Positions 1 through 9,800 of a stretch of 32,250 bases of DNA are shown piece by piece; within the stretch, counting starts at the first letter, position 1, and each line of letters opens with the position of its first letter. Location of the stretch: contig QEVC01000009.1 in NCBI GenBank assembly GCA_003576945.1, positions 1-32,250 of the forward strand, in the 5' to 3' direction. Source of the DNA: Candidatus Microgenomates bacterium (lineage in GTDB: Bacteria; Patescibacteriota; Microgenomatia; UBA1400; UBA12108). The notes beneath the pieces are model-generated. The model saw only the letters and a list, made by a program, of their open reading frames with translations, was not told where the DNA came from and did not search any database. Made by a program: the position numbers and the translations under genes.

Positions 1-32
1 CTGCATAGTTATGTATTAAGAAAGGATTAGGT

Positions 33-620
33 ATGAATCTAAATACTATTTTGTTATTAGTAGGTGGCGGATTAGTGCTCTATGTTATTTCGCTCTACAA
101 CTTCTTTGCTACTGCACTAACACGGATCAAAGCGAGTGTTCAGGAGATAGGTAACCAGCTCAAAAGACAGGCCGATTTAATCCCCAATCTCGAGGCCAGT
201 GTCAAAGGCTATCTCAAACACGAAAAGGATATTCTCACCATGCTCTCTGATGCCAGAAAAGGCGTAGCAGCTGCGAGTAAGAGTGGTAGTCTCAATAAGC
301 AAACTGCTGCAGCTAGTATGCTAGGCGACATCCTCCCACGTCTATCAGTGATAGTCGAGAGCAACCCAGAGTTAAAAGGCAACACTGTTGTCCAAAACCT
401 CATGGAAGAACTAAGAGATACCTCTGACAAAGTCATGTACTCCAGGCGTACACTCATCGATTTAACAGCCGACTTTAACGTTAAAGTTGTCACGTTCCCA
501 AGTAACTTAGTTGCCAAAATGTTTGGTTTTGGTGAGCAAGAAGGTCTTAAGGTTGCGGACATGGATGCGGCAACCAGCGTTACCGCTGCCGAGACCAAGT
601 CGCCCAAGATCTCTCTATAA
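33..620 (+). CDS. lemA: LemA family membrane protein
   Basis: 195-residue LemA-family protein. One hydrophobic segment at about residues 5-25 is followed by a long helical region, with the family's typical RQADLIPNLEASVKGY stretch at residues 45-60. LemA proteins are anchored by their N terminus with a helical soluble domain; their molecular role is poorly defined. The start is supported by an AAAGGA Shine-Dalgarno site 6-7 nt before the ATG, one of few in this window. The stop lies 3 nt before htpX, and the lemA-htpX pairing is common in bacteria, which suggests a shared role in envelope protein quality control. Family assignment is firm, function is not. Confidence 0.93.
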   Translation: MNLNTILLLVGGGLVLYVISLYNFFATALTRIKASVQEIGNQLKRQADLIPNLEASVKGYLKHEKDILTMLSDARKGVAAASKSGSLNKQTAAASMLGDILPRLSVIVESNPELKGNTVVQNLMEELRDTSDKVMYSRRTLIDLTADFNVKVVTFPSNLVAKMFGFGEQEGLKVADMDAATSVTAAETKSPKISL

Positions 621-623
621 AGT

Positions 624-1529
624 ATGCAAAATATCTACGAGCAAATAGATAGTAACAAAAGGAAGAGTTGGGTAATCATTGCTGGATTTACCCTGTTTAT
701 GATCGCTTTTGGCTACTTCTTCAGCTATCTCTATGGCTATGATTACAGCTACCTAATTCTTGCTCTCGTAATCTCTGGGGTTGGTAGTTGGATCAGTTAC
801 TACAACTCTGACACAATAGCCCTGTCCCTAGCTGGAGCGCGCGCGGTGACACATAAATCACATCCACAATACGCTAATATTACCGAGAACTTGAGTCGAG
901 TTGCAGGGATACCCACTCCGCGGATTCATGTCATTGATAGTCCAGCCCTAAATGCCTTTGCAACAGGTAGGGATCCAAAACATGCGGCCATTGCCGTTAC
1001 CCAGGGTTTGCTCGATACCTTAAACCGCACCGAACTAGAAGGTGTAATAGCCCATGAGCTCTCTCATATCAAAAATTATGACACCCGACTCATGACTATC
1101 GTGGCGATCTTGGTTGGGAGTATTGCAATGGTCCTAGATTGGTCTTGGCGTCTGTCCTGGCACAGTAGGGGAGATAATGATAATCGTGGTAGCAATCCCA
1201 TTATCCTGATTATTGGTGTACTTTTTATTATCCTTGCGCCGATTATTGCCAGCCTGATCCAACTTGCGATCTCTCGTCGCCGTGAGTTCTACGCCGATGC
1301 GAGCGCCGCTCATATTACCAGACAACCTTCAGGCTTAATTAACGCCCTCAAAAAAATCGCCTCGTACGAGCATATTAAGCTAGAGAATGCCAATACCGCT
1401 ACCGCCCACCTTTATATCGATGATCCTGTAACTACCGAAACTCATGGCAATTTCTTGGCAAAACTCTTTTCCACCCACCCGCCAATCGTTGAACGCATCG
1501 CGGCGCTAGAGGGTAAGTTAGCCTCTTAG
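624..1529 (+). CDS. htpX: HtpX-like membrane zinc metalloprotease
   Basis: 301-residue M48 family protease. Hydrophobic segments lie at about residues 15-35, 41-58, 153-171 and 192-216. The zinc site is HELSH at 144-148 with Glu221 in REFYAD as third ligand, all intact. HtpX degrades misfolded membrane proteins, with its active site facing the cytoplasm. It begins 3 nt after the lemA stop and has no Shine-Dalgarno site of its own, so it is probably co-transcribed and translationally coupled with lemA. Length is normal for the family. Confidence 0.95.
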   Translation: MQNIYEQIDSNKRKSWVIIAGFTLFMIAFGYFFSYLYGYDYSYLILALVISGVGSWISYYNSDTIALSLAGARAVTHKSHPQYANITENLSRVAGIPTPRIHVIDSPALNAFATGRDPKHAAIAVTQGLLDTLNRTELEGVIAHELSHIKNYDTRLMTIVAILVGSIAMVLDWSWRLSWHSRGDNDNRGSNPIILIIGVLFIILAPIIASLIQLAISRRREFYADASAAHITRQPSGLINALKKIASYEHIKLENANTATAHLYIDDPVTTETHGNFLAKLFSTHPPIVERIAALEGKLAS

Positions 1530-1561
1530 CACTCACCAAGACAGCTTGTCCACCGAGCGTA

Positions 1562-1607
1562 ATCAGATAACAAATCGGCAGAATATGCAGATTTTGTTAC
1601 ATCTGAT
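1562..1607. repeat. Imperfect inverted repeat after htpX
   Basis: ATCAGAT (1562-1568) is the exact reverse complement of ATCTGAT (1601-1607). The inner arms AACAAATC (1569-1576) and GATTTTGTT (1590-1598) also pair with one bulged T. The result is a hairpin of about 15 bp with a short loop. No T-run follows, so it is not a standard intrinsic terminator. It could protect the 3' end of the htpX mRNA or be a relic. It sits in the 183-base gap before clpB. Confidence 0.55.
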
Positions 1608-1627
1608 ACACTGGCGGAACTGCTAAT

Positions 1628-1656
1628 TTGCTTTTATACTTTTACCGTACTATAAA
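1628..1656 (+). promoter_or_regulatory. Predicted clpB promoter
   Basis: -10 TATAAA at 1651-1656 with a weak -35 TTGCTT at 1628-1633 (17-nt spacer). The predicted start is near 1663, just before the heptad repeats begin at 1667, so those repeats would make up most of the 5' UTR. Confidence 0.5.
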
Positions 1657-1666
1657 AAAACTGTGT

Positions 1667-1708
1667 ACTAAGTACCATCTACTAAATACTAAATACTAAA
1701 TACAACAA
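1667..1708 (+). repeat. Heptanucleotide leader repeat before clpB
   Basis: Six consecutive 7-nt units in one register: ACTAAGT, ACCATCT, ACTAAAT three times, ACAACAA, ending 4 nt before the clpB ATG at 1713. No Shine-Dalgarno site is present. This is the most regular of the ACT-type leader repeats in the window. Confidence 0.8.
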
Positions 1709-1712
1709 CCGT

Positions 1713-3785
1713 ATGACCGACCAAAAATCAGCTATTTCTCTCTACACAACCAATCTAACAGCACGCGCCAAAGAAGGAAAAATAGATCCTGTCATCGGAC
1801 GTGACAACGAAGTCCGCCGGGTCATGCAAGTCCTCTCCCGTCGCACTAAAAATAACCCGGTCTTAGTCGGGGATCCCGGTGTCGGTAAAACCGCAATTGT
1901 TGAAGGTCTCGCCAGTCGCATCGTCTCAGGCGACGTCCCCGATAGTTTAAAAGACAAAGAGCTCCTTGTTATCGACATCAGTACCATACTCGCTGGTGCC
2001 AAGTTTCGCGGTGAGTTTGAAGAACGACTAAAAGCCCTGCTCAAAGAAATCGATGATGCTGCTGGCAAATACGTCCTTTTTATCGACGAACTACACACAA
2101 TTGTGGGGGCTGGAGGCGCCGAAGGAGCAGTCGACGCAGGCAACATGCTTAAGCCAGCACTAGCCAGGGGTCAGCTCCACATGATTGGCGCCACAACTCT
2201 CAATGAGTATCGCAAATACATCGAAAAAGATGCAGCCCTCGAGCGTCGTTTTCAACCAGTTATGGTCGAAGAACCAAGTCTCGAAGATAGTATTGCCATC
2301 CTGAGGGGTCTAAAAGAAAAGTATGAGATTCATCACGGCATCAGGATCACCGACGATGCCCTGATTTCAGCCGTGACTCTGAGCTCTCGCTACATCGCCG
2401 ATCGCTTTCTCCCCGACAAAGCCATCGATCTGGTTGATGAGGCCGCAAGTGCCTTAAAGATAGAAACTGAGAGTCTGCCTACCATCCTAGATATTAAAAA
2501 ACGCTCTCTTACCCAAAAGGAAATCGAGCTAACCGGCCTCAAAAAAGAAAAATCCGAAAGTAGTAAGGCAAAAGCCACCGAACTGGCCGTTGAGATTGCT
2601 AGTCTTAAGGCCGGACTCGATCAAGAACTAAAATCTTGGCAGGAACAGAAAGAACTTCTAAGCTCGCTAGTCAAGCTACAAAAAGAAAAGGATGTTTTAA
2701 AGCTCGAGCTCGAAACTGCCGAAAGAGAGGTAAATCTCCAGAAAGCTGCCGAAATTAAATATGGCAGATTACCAGATCTAGACAAAAAATTAACCGAAGC
2801 TGAACAAGCTTGGAAAAAAGTACCCACCGACAAACGATTAATCAAAGAAGAGGTAAGTGAGGATGATATCGCCTCAGTCGTATCTCGTTGGACAGGTATC
2901 CCGGTTACTCGCCTGGTAAAGAGCGAAACCGAAAAACTCCTTAACCTCGAAACAGTCTTATCTGAGCGAGTAATCGGTCAATCCGAAGCAACAAATGCCG
3001 TCGCTCGTGCCATTCGTCGCAGCCGCTCCGGCATTAGTGATAGTAATCGCCCGATCGCAACTTTCCTCTTTTTGGGTCCAACCGGTGTCGGTAAGACCGA
3101 AACGGCCAAGGCACTAGCAACTGAACTGTTTGGTACAACTGACGCAATCGTGAGGCTCGACATGTCCGAATACAGTGAAGAGCATAATATCGCGCGCTTG
3201 ATAGGTGCCCCGCCAGGATATATTGGCTACGAAGAGGGTGGCCAGCTCACCGAAGCTGTGAGGCGTCATCCCTATAGCGTTGTCCTCCTTGATGAGATCG
3301 AAAAAGCTCATCCTACTATCTACAACACTTTTCTGCAGATTTTTGATGATGGCAGGCTGACCGATGGTAAAGGTAGAACTATAAACTTCACCAATACCAT
3401 AATCATCATGACCAGCAACCTCCCTGAGCCCGAGCTCAAAAACTACTTTAGACCCGAGCTCTTAAACCGACTTGATCAAGTCATTGTATTTAATCGTTTG
3501 AAACCCGCAGATATGGATAAAATCGTGGAAAATGAACTCTCTCGTGCTTTAGCTAATGTCGAGAGTAGTGGAATAAAGATCAACATAGATGATCAAGTGA
3601 AAACATATCTAGCGAAAAAAGGGTATGATGCTACTTATGGCGCCAGACCCCTCAAGCGACTAATTCAAAATGAACTATTAGACGAACTCGCTCTTAAGCT
3701 CCTCGACTCGTCGCGAGTGCAAAATCCTAGTTATCAGGTGTCACTGGATTCAAAATCTGGTAAACTAATCGTTCATGATGCCTAA
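1713..3785 (+). CDS. clpB: ClpB-type disaggregase lacking the N domain
   Basis: 690-residue double AAA+ unfoldase. AAA-1 has Walker A GDPGVGKT at 53-60, Walker B FIDE at 123-126 and a pore loop GAKFRGEFE near 95-103. A middle coiled coil spans about 250-370, with [16 protein letters not shown] at 345-360, a hallmark of ClpB rather than ClpC. AAA-2 has GPTGVGKT at 455-462 and LLDE at 525-528. The protein begins directly at AAA-1, so the usual N domain of about 150 residues is absent, and the 179 bases upstream do not code for one. Between TSN (567-569) and FRPE (579-582) only nine residues remain, where relatives have about 30, and no IGF/IGL-type ClpP-docking loop is seen. It is therefore likely a DnaK-coupled disaggregase rather than a ClpP partner. 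It overlaps gatC by 11 nt. Confidence 0.88.
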   Translation: MTDQKSAISLYTTNLTARAKEGKIDPVIGRDNEVRRVMQVLSRRTKNNPVLVGDPGVGKTAIVEGLASRIVSGDVPDSLKDKELLVIDISTILAGAKFRGEFEERLKALLKEIDDAAGKYVLFIDELHTIVGAGGAEGAVDAGNMLKPALARGQLHMIGATTLNEYRKYIEKDAALERRFQPVMVEEPSLEDSIAILRGLKEKYEIHHGIRITDDALISAVTLSSRYIADRFLPDKAIDLVDEAASALKIETESLPTILDIKKRSLTQKEIELTGLKKEKSESSKAKATELAVEIASLKAGLDQELKSWQEQKELLSSLVKLQKEKDVLKLELETAEREVNLQKAAEIKYGRLPDLDKKLTEAEQAWKKVPTDKRLIKEEVSEDDIASVVSRWTGIPVTRLVKSETEKLLNLETVLSERVIGQSEATNAVARAIRRSRSGISDSNRPIATFLFLGPTGVGKTETAKALATELFGTTDAIVRLDMSEYSEEHNIARLIGAPPGYIGYEEGGQLTEAVRRHPYSVVLLDEIEKAHPTIYNTFLQIFDDGRLTDGKGRTINFTNTIIIMTSNLPEPELKNYFRPELLNRLDQVIVFNRLKPADMDKIVENELSRALANVESSGIKINIDDQVKTYLAKKGYDATYGARPLKRLIQNELLDELALKLLDSSRVQNPSYQVSLDSKSGKLIVHDA

Positions 3786-4089
3786 AAAATTAATCCTTAC
3801 TGACGATGCTTTTGCGACTTTAATCAAGCAGGCCAATGTTTTCTTGAGCGATGAAGAGGCAAAAAACATTAAAAATCAGCTATCCGAAGCGCTCGATGCT
3901 GTTTCAATCCTCAAGGAACTCCCAACTGATCAAGTTGGCAAAACCAGCTCTGCTTCTGGATTAAGTAATGTTCTAAGGGAAGATGTAGCGCAACCCTCAC
4001 TTACTCAAGAAGAAGCCTTAAGTAACGCCAGTGTTGCTCACGATGGCTATTTTATTGTCAATTCTGTTTTTGAAAGTCAGGATAACTAA
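3775..4089 (+). CDS. gatC: Asp/Glu-tRNA amidotransferase subunit C
   Basis: 104-residue GatC, the small belt subunit that wraps around GatA and GatB in the GatCAB amidotransferase. That enzyme converts mischarged Glu-tRNA(Gln) and Asp-tRNA(Asn) to the correct amidated forms. Recognised from its length, the SDEEAKNIKNQLSEALDAV helix near residues 25-43, the LREDV motif near 70, and position directly before gatA. Two adjacent ATGs (3775 and 3778) are possible; both overlap the end of clpB. This implies translational coupling of the chaperone and amidotransferase genes. Confidence 0.92.
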   Translation: MMPKKLILTDDAFATLIKQANVFLSDEEAKNIKNQLSEALDAVSILKELPTDQVGKTSSASGLSNVLREDVAQPSLTQEEALSNASVAHDGYFIVNSVFESQDN

Positions 4090-4092
4090 GCC

Positions 4093-5508
4093 ATGAAATA
4101 TAATCAGCTCTCTATCACTCAGGCTCAGGAATTACTCAAAAAAAAAGAGGCAACTAGTCTCGATCTCACTAAAGACTGTCTCGAAGCAATCAACACACTA
4201 GAACCCAAACTCAACGCCTTTGTCACGGTGTTTAAGGTAGAGGCCGAGGCTGCTGCAAAACTTGCTGATAAAAATTTAAAAAGTGGTATTTGGACCTTTG
4301 CATCACACCCACTCGCTGGTATTCCGATTGCACTTAAGGACAACTTTTCAACTGCAGGCATGAAAACTACCGCTAGCTCTAAGGTGCTAGATAACTTTTA
4401 CCCCCCCTACGATTCAACCGTTGTAAAAAAACTTAAAGAGGCAGGTGCCATTATTCTTGGTAAAACCAATATGGACGCCTGGGCACACGGTAGTTCCACC
4501 GAAACTTCAGATTATGGTAGTACCAAAAATCCTTACGATGTTGGTAGGCTCGCCGGTGGTAGCTCCGGTGGTAGTGCCGCCGCCGTTTCCAGTCACGAAG
4601 TAATTGCTGCCATTGGTAGTGAAACCGCCGGGAGTATTAGGCAGCCCGCAAGTTGGTGTGGCGTCGTTGGTATGAAGCCTACCTATGGTCGCGTTAGTCG
4701 CTACGGGGTTGTTGCCATGGGTAGCTCACTCGATTCACCCGGACCCATGACCAAAACAGTAGCTGATAGCGCCCTCTTACTCTCTGTCATTGCAGGTCTA
4801 GACCCAAAAGACGCAACCACCTCTCCCAATCCAGTTCCCAACTATCTCCAAGAACTAGCCCAGACATCGATAAGTGGTTTAAGAATTGGTATTCCTAAAG
4901 AGTATTTTCTTAAAGATGCTCAGCCTGGAATTAATAATCTTATAATTGAGGCCAGCAAACAATTAGAGAAAGCTGGGGCTAAACTTATCGAAATCTCGCT
5001 CCTCGACCCAAAATATAGCATTGCCGACTACACCATCATCCAGCGCGCCGAGGTGAGTAGTAATCTCGCTAGGTATACTGGGGTTAGGTATGGTGGAGGA
5101 CGCGAACTCTTAGGCGCCGAAGCCAAACGTCGAATTATGCTCGGCACCTATGCGCTTTCCTCTGGTTACTACGATGCTTACTATAAAAAAGGCGAGGCCG
5201 TCAGACAACTTCTTAAAGATGATTTTTCGCGTGTCTTTGAGAGTGTTGATCTTATTCTCGCTCCCACTACTCCAACCACTTCTCTACCCGTTGGTGCTTC
5301 TGCGGATTCTGCTATGTTTGGTGAGCTCGCCGACGTCCTGGTCGAAGCCAGTTCCTTAGCTGGTTTAACCGGCATCAATATCCCCGTTGGCTTTGTTGGT
5401 GGACTACCTGTGGGTATGCAGTTGATTGGTCGCCATTTTGCAGAATCTACAGTTCTTGCCGTTGCCCACGCCTACGAGCAAAGCGTCAATTGGAAGGATA
5501 ACCACTAA
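4093..5508 (+). CDS. gatA: Asp/Glu-tRNA amidotransferase subunit A
   Basis: 471-residue amidase-signature protein. The catalytic triad is intact: Lys82 (ALKDNF), Ser157 (GGSSGGSAAAV) and nucleophile Ser181 (ETAGSIRQPA), with spacing as in characterised GatA. It releases ammonia from glutamine and passes it to GatB. It starts 3 nt after gatC and shares one base with gatB (TAATG). Full length, nothing odd. Confidence 0.97.
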   Translation: MKYNQLSITQAQELLKKKEATSLDLTKDCLEAINTLEPKLNAFVTVFKVEAEAAAKLADKNLKSGIWTFASHPLAGIPIALKDNFSTAGMKTTASSKVLDNFYPPYDSTVVKKLKEAGAIILGKTNMDAWAHGSSTETSDYGSTKNPYDVGRLAGGSSGGSAAAVSSHEVIAAIGSETAGSIRQPASWCGVVGMKPTYGRVSRYGVVAMGSSLDSPGPMTKTVADSALLLSVIAGLDPKDATTSPNPVPNYLQELAQTSISGLRIGIPKEYFLKDAQPGINNLIIEASKQLEKAGAKLIEISLLDPKYSIADYTIIQRAEVSSNLARYTGVRYGGGRELLGAEAKRRIMLGTYALSSGYYDAYYKKGEAVRQLLKDDFSRVFESVDLILAPTTPTTSLPVGASADSAMFGELADVLVEASSLAGLTGINIPVGFVGGLPVGMQLIGRHFAESTVLAVAHAYEQSVNWKDNH

Positions 5509-6818
5509 TGAATAGTTCTAAAAACAAGTACCAACTAATCTGTGGTGCCGAGATCCATGTTGAGCTAAATACCAAAAGTAAGATGTTTTGTGGTTGTAAG
5601 AACGATCCTTTTGGGGCAGACAAACCAAATATCTATACCTGTCCGGTCTGCTTGGGTATGCCCGGCGCACTTCCAGTTCCTAATAAAAAAGCTATTGAAG
5701 ACTGTATCCTGATCGGACTCGCCTTGAGTTGCAAAATTGCATCCGTCAGCAAATTTGATCGCAAGCATTATTTCTATCCTGACCTCCCTAAGGGTTATCA
5801 GATTAGTCAGTACGATGAACCGCTTTGCTATGACGGGTTAGTCGAGACTAGTTATGGACCTGTCAGGATAACTCGTGTCCACATGGAAGAAGATACCGCC
5901 AAGATGCACCATGCTGTAGTGGATGGCAAAAAAGTCTCACTCATTGATTTTAATCGCTCCTCTGTGCCCCTCGTCGAGATTGTCACTGAACCAGATATTA
6001 AATCACCTGAACAAGCTAAGGAGTTTTTAAAGAAAGTTAGAGATATTATCCGCGCGCTCGGCGTTTCCTCCTGTGATATGGAAAAAGGGAGCATGCGACT
6101 TGAGGCCAATATCTCACTTTCATCCGATGGCAATCTCCCAAACTACAAGGTCGAAATAAAAAATATCAATTCCTTCCGCTTCTTTGCCAATTCACTCGAG
6201 TTTGAATACAAAAGACAATCTGACATCTTAGACAATGGAGAGACCCCAGTTCAGGAGACAAGGGGGTATCGCGACGGTCGAGGAACAGTCAGTCAAAGGA
6301 AAAAAGAAGGTGCTGCCGACTACCGCTATTTCCCCGATCCCGACATTCCACCACTTGTAGTTGATGATATCTGGCTCTCAAGCATTAAATCTCGCTTACC
6401 TAAACTGCCAGATCAGATAGCCGCTGACTTAGTGAAAGCTGGAGTGATTGAAAGCGCTGCCAAAATCATTGTGAATAATCCGGATTACTTTAGTTTTATC
6501 ACCGCTATTCTGACACTCGAGCCTAGTATGGTTAAAATTGCGGCCAATGATCTGGTCAACAAAAAAATTGATGTAAATACTATTCCCGAGCAATATCTTA
6601 AAGCGAAAAAAGCCAAAGCTGACGATAAAATTACTGATGAAACAATTCTTAAACCCATCATCGAAAAGCTAATGACTGAAAACCAAGCACTGGTAGAGCA
6701 GTACAAAGCAGGCAAGACTGGAGTCCTCGGTTTCTTTGTTGGCAATGTCATGAAAGCCACCAGTGGCAAGGCCGATGCTAGGGTCGCCAACAAACTAATT
6801 TTGTCTCTGCTAAACTAG
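5508..6818 (+). CDS. gatB: Asp/Glu-tRNA amidotransferase subunit B
   Basis: 436-residue GatB, which phosphorylates and then amidates the glutamyl or aspartyl group on mischarged tRNA. Zinc ligands Cys28, Cys30, Cys45 and Cys48 (FCGC, CPVC) are present. The kinase core carries DFNRSSVPLVEIVTEPDI and DYRYFPDPDIPPL. The C-terminal YqeY-like tRNA-binding domain ends in ARVANKLILSLLN. It is somewhat shorter than the roughly 475 residues usual for the family, with the loss mainly in the helical region after the core. The start overlaps the gatA stop by one base. Confidence 0.96.
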   Translation: MNSSKNKYQLICGAEIHVELNTKSKMFCGCKNDPFGADKPNIYTCPVCLGMPGALPVPNKKAIEDCILIGLALSCKIASVSKFDRKHYFYPDLPKGYQISQYDEPLCYDGLVETSYGPVRITRVHMEEDTAKMHHAVVDGKKVSLIDFNRSSVPLVEIVTEPDIKSPEQAKEFLKKVRDIIRALGVSSCDMEKGSMRLEANISLSSDGNLPNYKVEIKNINSFRFFANSLEFEYKRQSDILDNGETPVQETRGYRDGRGTVSQRKKEGAADYRYFPDPDIPPLVVDDIWLSSIKSRLPKLPDQIAADLVKAGVIESAAKIIVNNPDYFSFITAILTLEPSMVKIAANDLVNKKIDVNTIPEQYLKAKKAKADDKITDETILKPIIEKLMTENQALVEQYKAGKTGVLGFFVGNVMKATSGKADARVANKLILSLLN

Positions 6819-6851
6819 AAATACTGCCTCTCATTATTTTATTACCTAATA

Positions 6852-6873
6852 ACTAGGTACTCGGTACTTATGA
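6852..6873 (+). repeat. Heptad leader repeat running into the dnaE start
   Basis: Units ACTAGGT (6852-6858), ACTCGGT (6859-6865) and ACTTATG (6866-6872). The last unit contains the dnaE ATG, and the next codon is ACT. No Shine-Dalgarno site is visible. I could not place a convincing -10/-35 pair upstream. Confidence 0.75.
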
Positions 6874-9800
6874 CTCCCATCGACTTTAACCATCTCCACG
6901 TCCATACGCAATACAGTCTCCTCGATGGACTGAGCAAAGATGAGGATCTTGCCACAGCTGCCAAGAGTTATGGCATGGATGCAGTTGCCTTAACTGATCA
7001 TGGCGTCATGTATGGTGCCATCCATTTTTACAATGTTATGCGCAGCAGTGGCCTCAAGCCCATTATTGGGATGGAGGCCTATTACACAACTGGTAGTCGC
7101 CATGACAAAACCAAAGAGCACAAAACTCATCATCAACTTTTGCTTGCTAAAAACTTAAAGGGTTATCACAATCTTCTCAAGCTTGCGAGTCACGCTCATC
7201 TCGAAGGATTTTACTACAAACCCAGAGTAGATTGGGAAATTCTCGAAAAATATCATGAAGGTTTAATCGCCACCAGCAGCTGTCCTCAAGGTGAAGTCCC
7301 ATGGTTACTGGGTAAAGGTGAGGTAGTCAGAGCCGAAGAACGCCTCAAAGAATACTTACGCATTTTTGGGGACGACTACTACATCGAGATCCAGCGCCAT
7401 GACGGCCTAGAAAATCTCCTAAAACCGCTCAATGAGCAGCTGCTTGCTCTCTCTCGCAAATATGGTATTCCATTGATTGCCACAAATGACGTGCACTATG
7501 TCAGGAAAGACGACGCAAGAGCTCAGGACGCACTCCTTGCCATCCAGACACGTACCACACTCGATGATAAGAATCGCTTTACCATGATTGATTCCCCAAC
7601 CTTCTATTTTAAGAGTCAAGACGAAATGAGTGATCTCTTTAGCGACCTCCCCGAAGCCCTTACTAATACTAGGAAGATCGTGGACAAAATAGATCTAGTT
7701 ATCCCAACCGGCAAAATGATCTACCCAAAGTATCCTGTACCCGAAGGCACTACGCCCGAGAGCTACCTCCGCCAACTGGTAATGGAAAAGTTGTCTGATC
7801 GCTATCCCAATGCAGGAGCTGATATCTTAGAGCGCATTGATTATGAGCTCGGGGTTATCTGTGACAAGGGATATGCCAGTTACTTCCTCATTGTTCAGGA
7901 TTTTATTAACTGGGCCAAGAGTAACGGGATCCGCATCGGTCCTGGCCGAGGGAGTGCCGCCGGCGCGATCATTAGTTACATCCTCCGTATCACCTCCATC
8001 GATCCGCTCTATCATGGTCTGCAGTTTGAGCGGTTCCTCAATCCTCAGCGTCCCAGCCCTCCCGATATCGACGTTGATATTGCCGACGTGGGTAGGGACC
8101 GCGTAATTGAATATGTCACCCAAAAGTATGGCGAAGATAAAGTGGCGCAGGTTATCACCTTTGGAACCATGGAAGCCAAAGCTGCGGTGCGTGATATTGG
8201 TCGCGTACTAGGTATGCCCTACAGCGAGCCAGATATGATCAGTAAGCTAATCCCAATGGGTAGTAGCCTCGACGAAGCCTTAACTAGCGTAGCTGAATTA
8301 ACCGAGCTCTATAAGAATCCTAAGTACAAAGAGCTAATTGATTTAGCTAAACGCGTGGAAGGCAGTGCCAGGCACAGTAGTGTTCACGCCGCGGCTGTTA
8401 TCATCGCCGATGCACCCCTTACCAACTACACCCCCCTTCAGAGAGACACCAAAGAGGGTAAGGTCACGACACAGTACGATATGTACGCGCTCGACTTAAA
8501 CGTTAAACCTGATGCCATTGGTCTACTCAAGATGGATTTTCTAGGCCTGCGCAATTTAACAATCCTTCAAAACGCCATTAAGCTAATCCAAGAAACTCGT
8601 GGTGTTCGCGTCGATCTATCTGGTCTAGCGCTCGATGATAAAAAAGTCTTTGAACTCTTGTCTCGTGGCGAGACTACTGGTATTTTTCAAATGGAGTCAG
8701 GGGGGATGCGAAGGCTCGCCAAGCAGCTAAAGCCCGACGTCTTTGGGGACATTGTCGCTTTGATCGCCCTCTATCGCCCGGGTCCGATGGCGCTTATTCC
8801 AGAGTTCGTCAAAGGTAAGCTCGAGCCAGATAGTGTCAAGTACCTGCATCCTGATCTCAAACCCATCCTGGGCGAAACCTATGGCATCGCAGTCTACCAA
8901 GAGCAGGTCTTAAAGATCGCTAACGTCATGGCAGGCTACAGTCTGGGCGAGGCTGATATCTTAAGGCGTGCCATGGGCAAAAAGAGTGTCGAGACCATGA
9001 AGAAGGAACACACCAAATTTATCAAAGAAGCAGTTAAGCATGGCTATACCGAAGATCTAGCTGAGAAAGTCTGGTCCTTTATTGAGCGCTTTGCCGGCTA
9101 TGGTTTTAACAAGGCACACGCCACCAGCTACGCTATGATCGCTTATCAAACAGCCTATCTCAAGGCCCACTATCCAGTCGAGTACATGACTGCCCTAATG
9201 TCTGCAGAATCAGGTCGTGAAGACAAGATGACACTGTGTCTAGAGGAGTGTCGCAGTATGGGGATCATAGTATTGCCTCCAGATATTAATAAAAGCCAGA
9301 ACGACTTTAGTGTGATCGAAGATGCCAAATCACTTGATAAAAAGGCGATCCGTTTTGGCTTTTCCGCCATCAAAAATGTCGGTACTGCAGCCATCGACAA
9401 TATTTTGCTCGAACGTACGGGAGCGGGCGATTTTCAGAGCTTTACCGACTTTATTAAACGCGTTGACAATCAAAAAGTTAATAAAAAAGTTCTAGAGAGC
9501 TTGATTAAGGTTGGGGCCTTTGACGCTTATGGCAAACGAGCCGTAATTCTCGATGAGATCGAGCGAGTTAGACAAAAAGTTGGCAAAACAGGCAGCGAAA
9601 AGAATAGTAACCAAGGTGGACTCTTTGATAGCTTGATCGACGAAAAGGTAAGCATCGTCGACAAGTGGGAGAGTACCAAAGAAGAGTTTAGTAGTCGCGA
9701 GCTCATGGAGATGGAGCGCGAACTGTTGGGGATTTATCTGAGAGAACACCCCTCACAAAAGATTCTCAAAAAAGCCAAGAATGAGTGGACTACTAACATC

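Noticed and set aside
1667-1708. CRISPR-like or iteron-type origin repeat
   Set aside because: Units are only 7 nt, have no spacers, recur before many unrelated genes and lack a replication initiator gene nearby.
1713-3785. ClpC rather than ClpB
   Set aside because: The long middle domain with [12 protein letters not shown] is ClpB-like and no ClpP-docking loop is seen.
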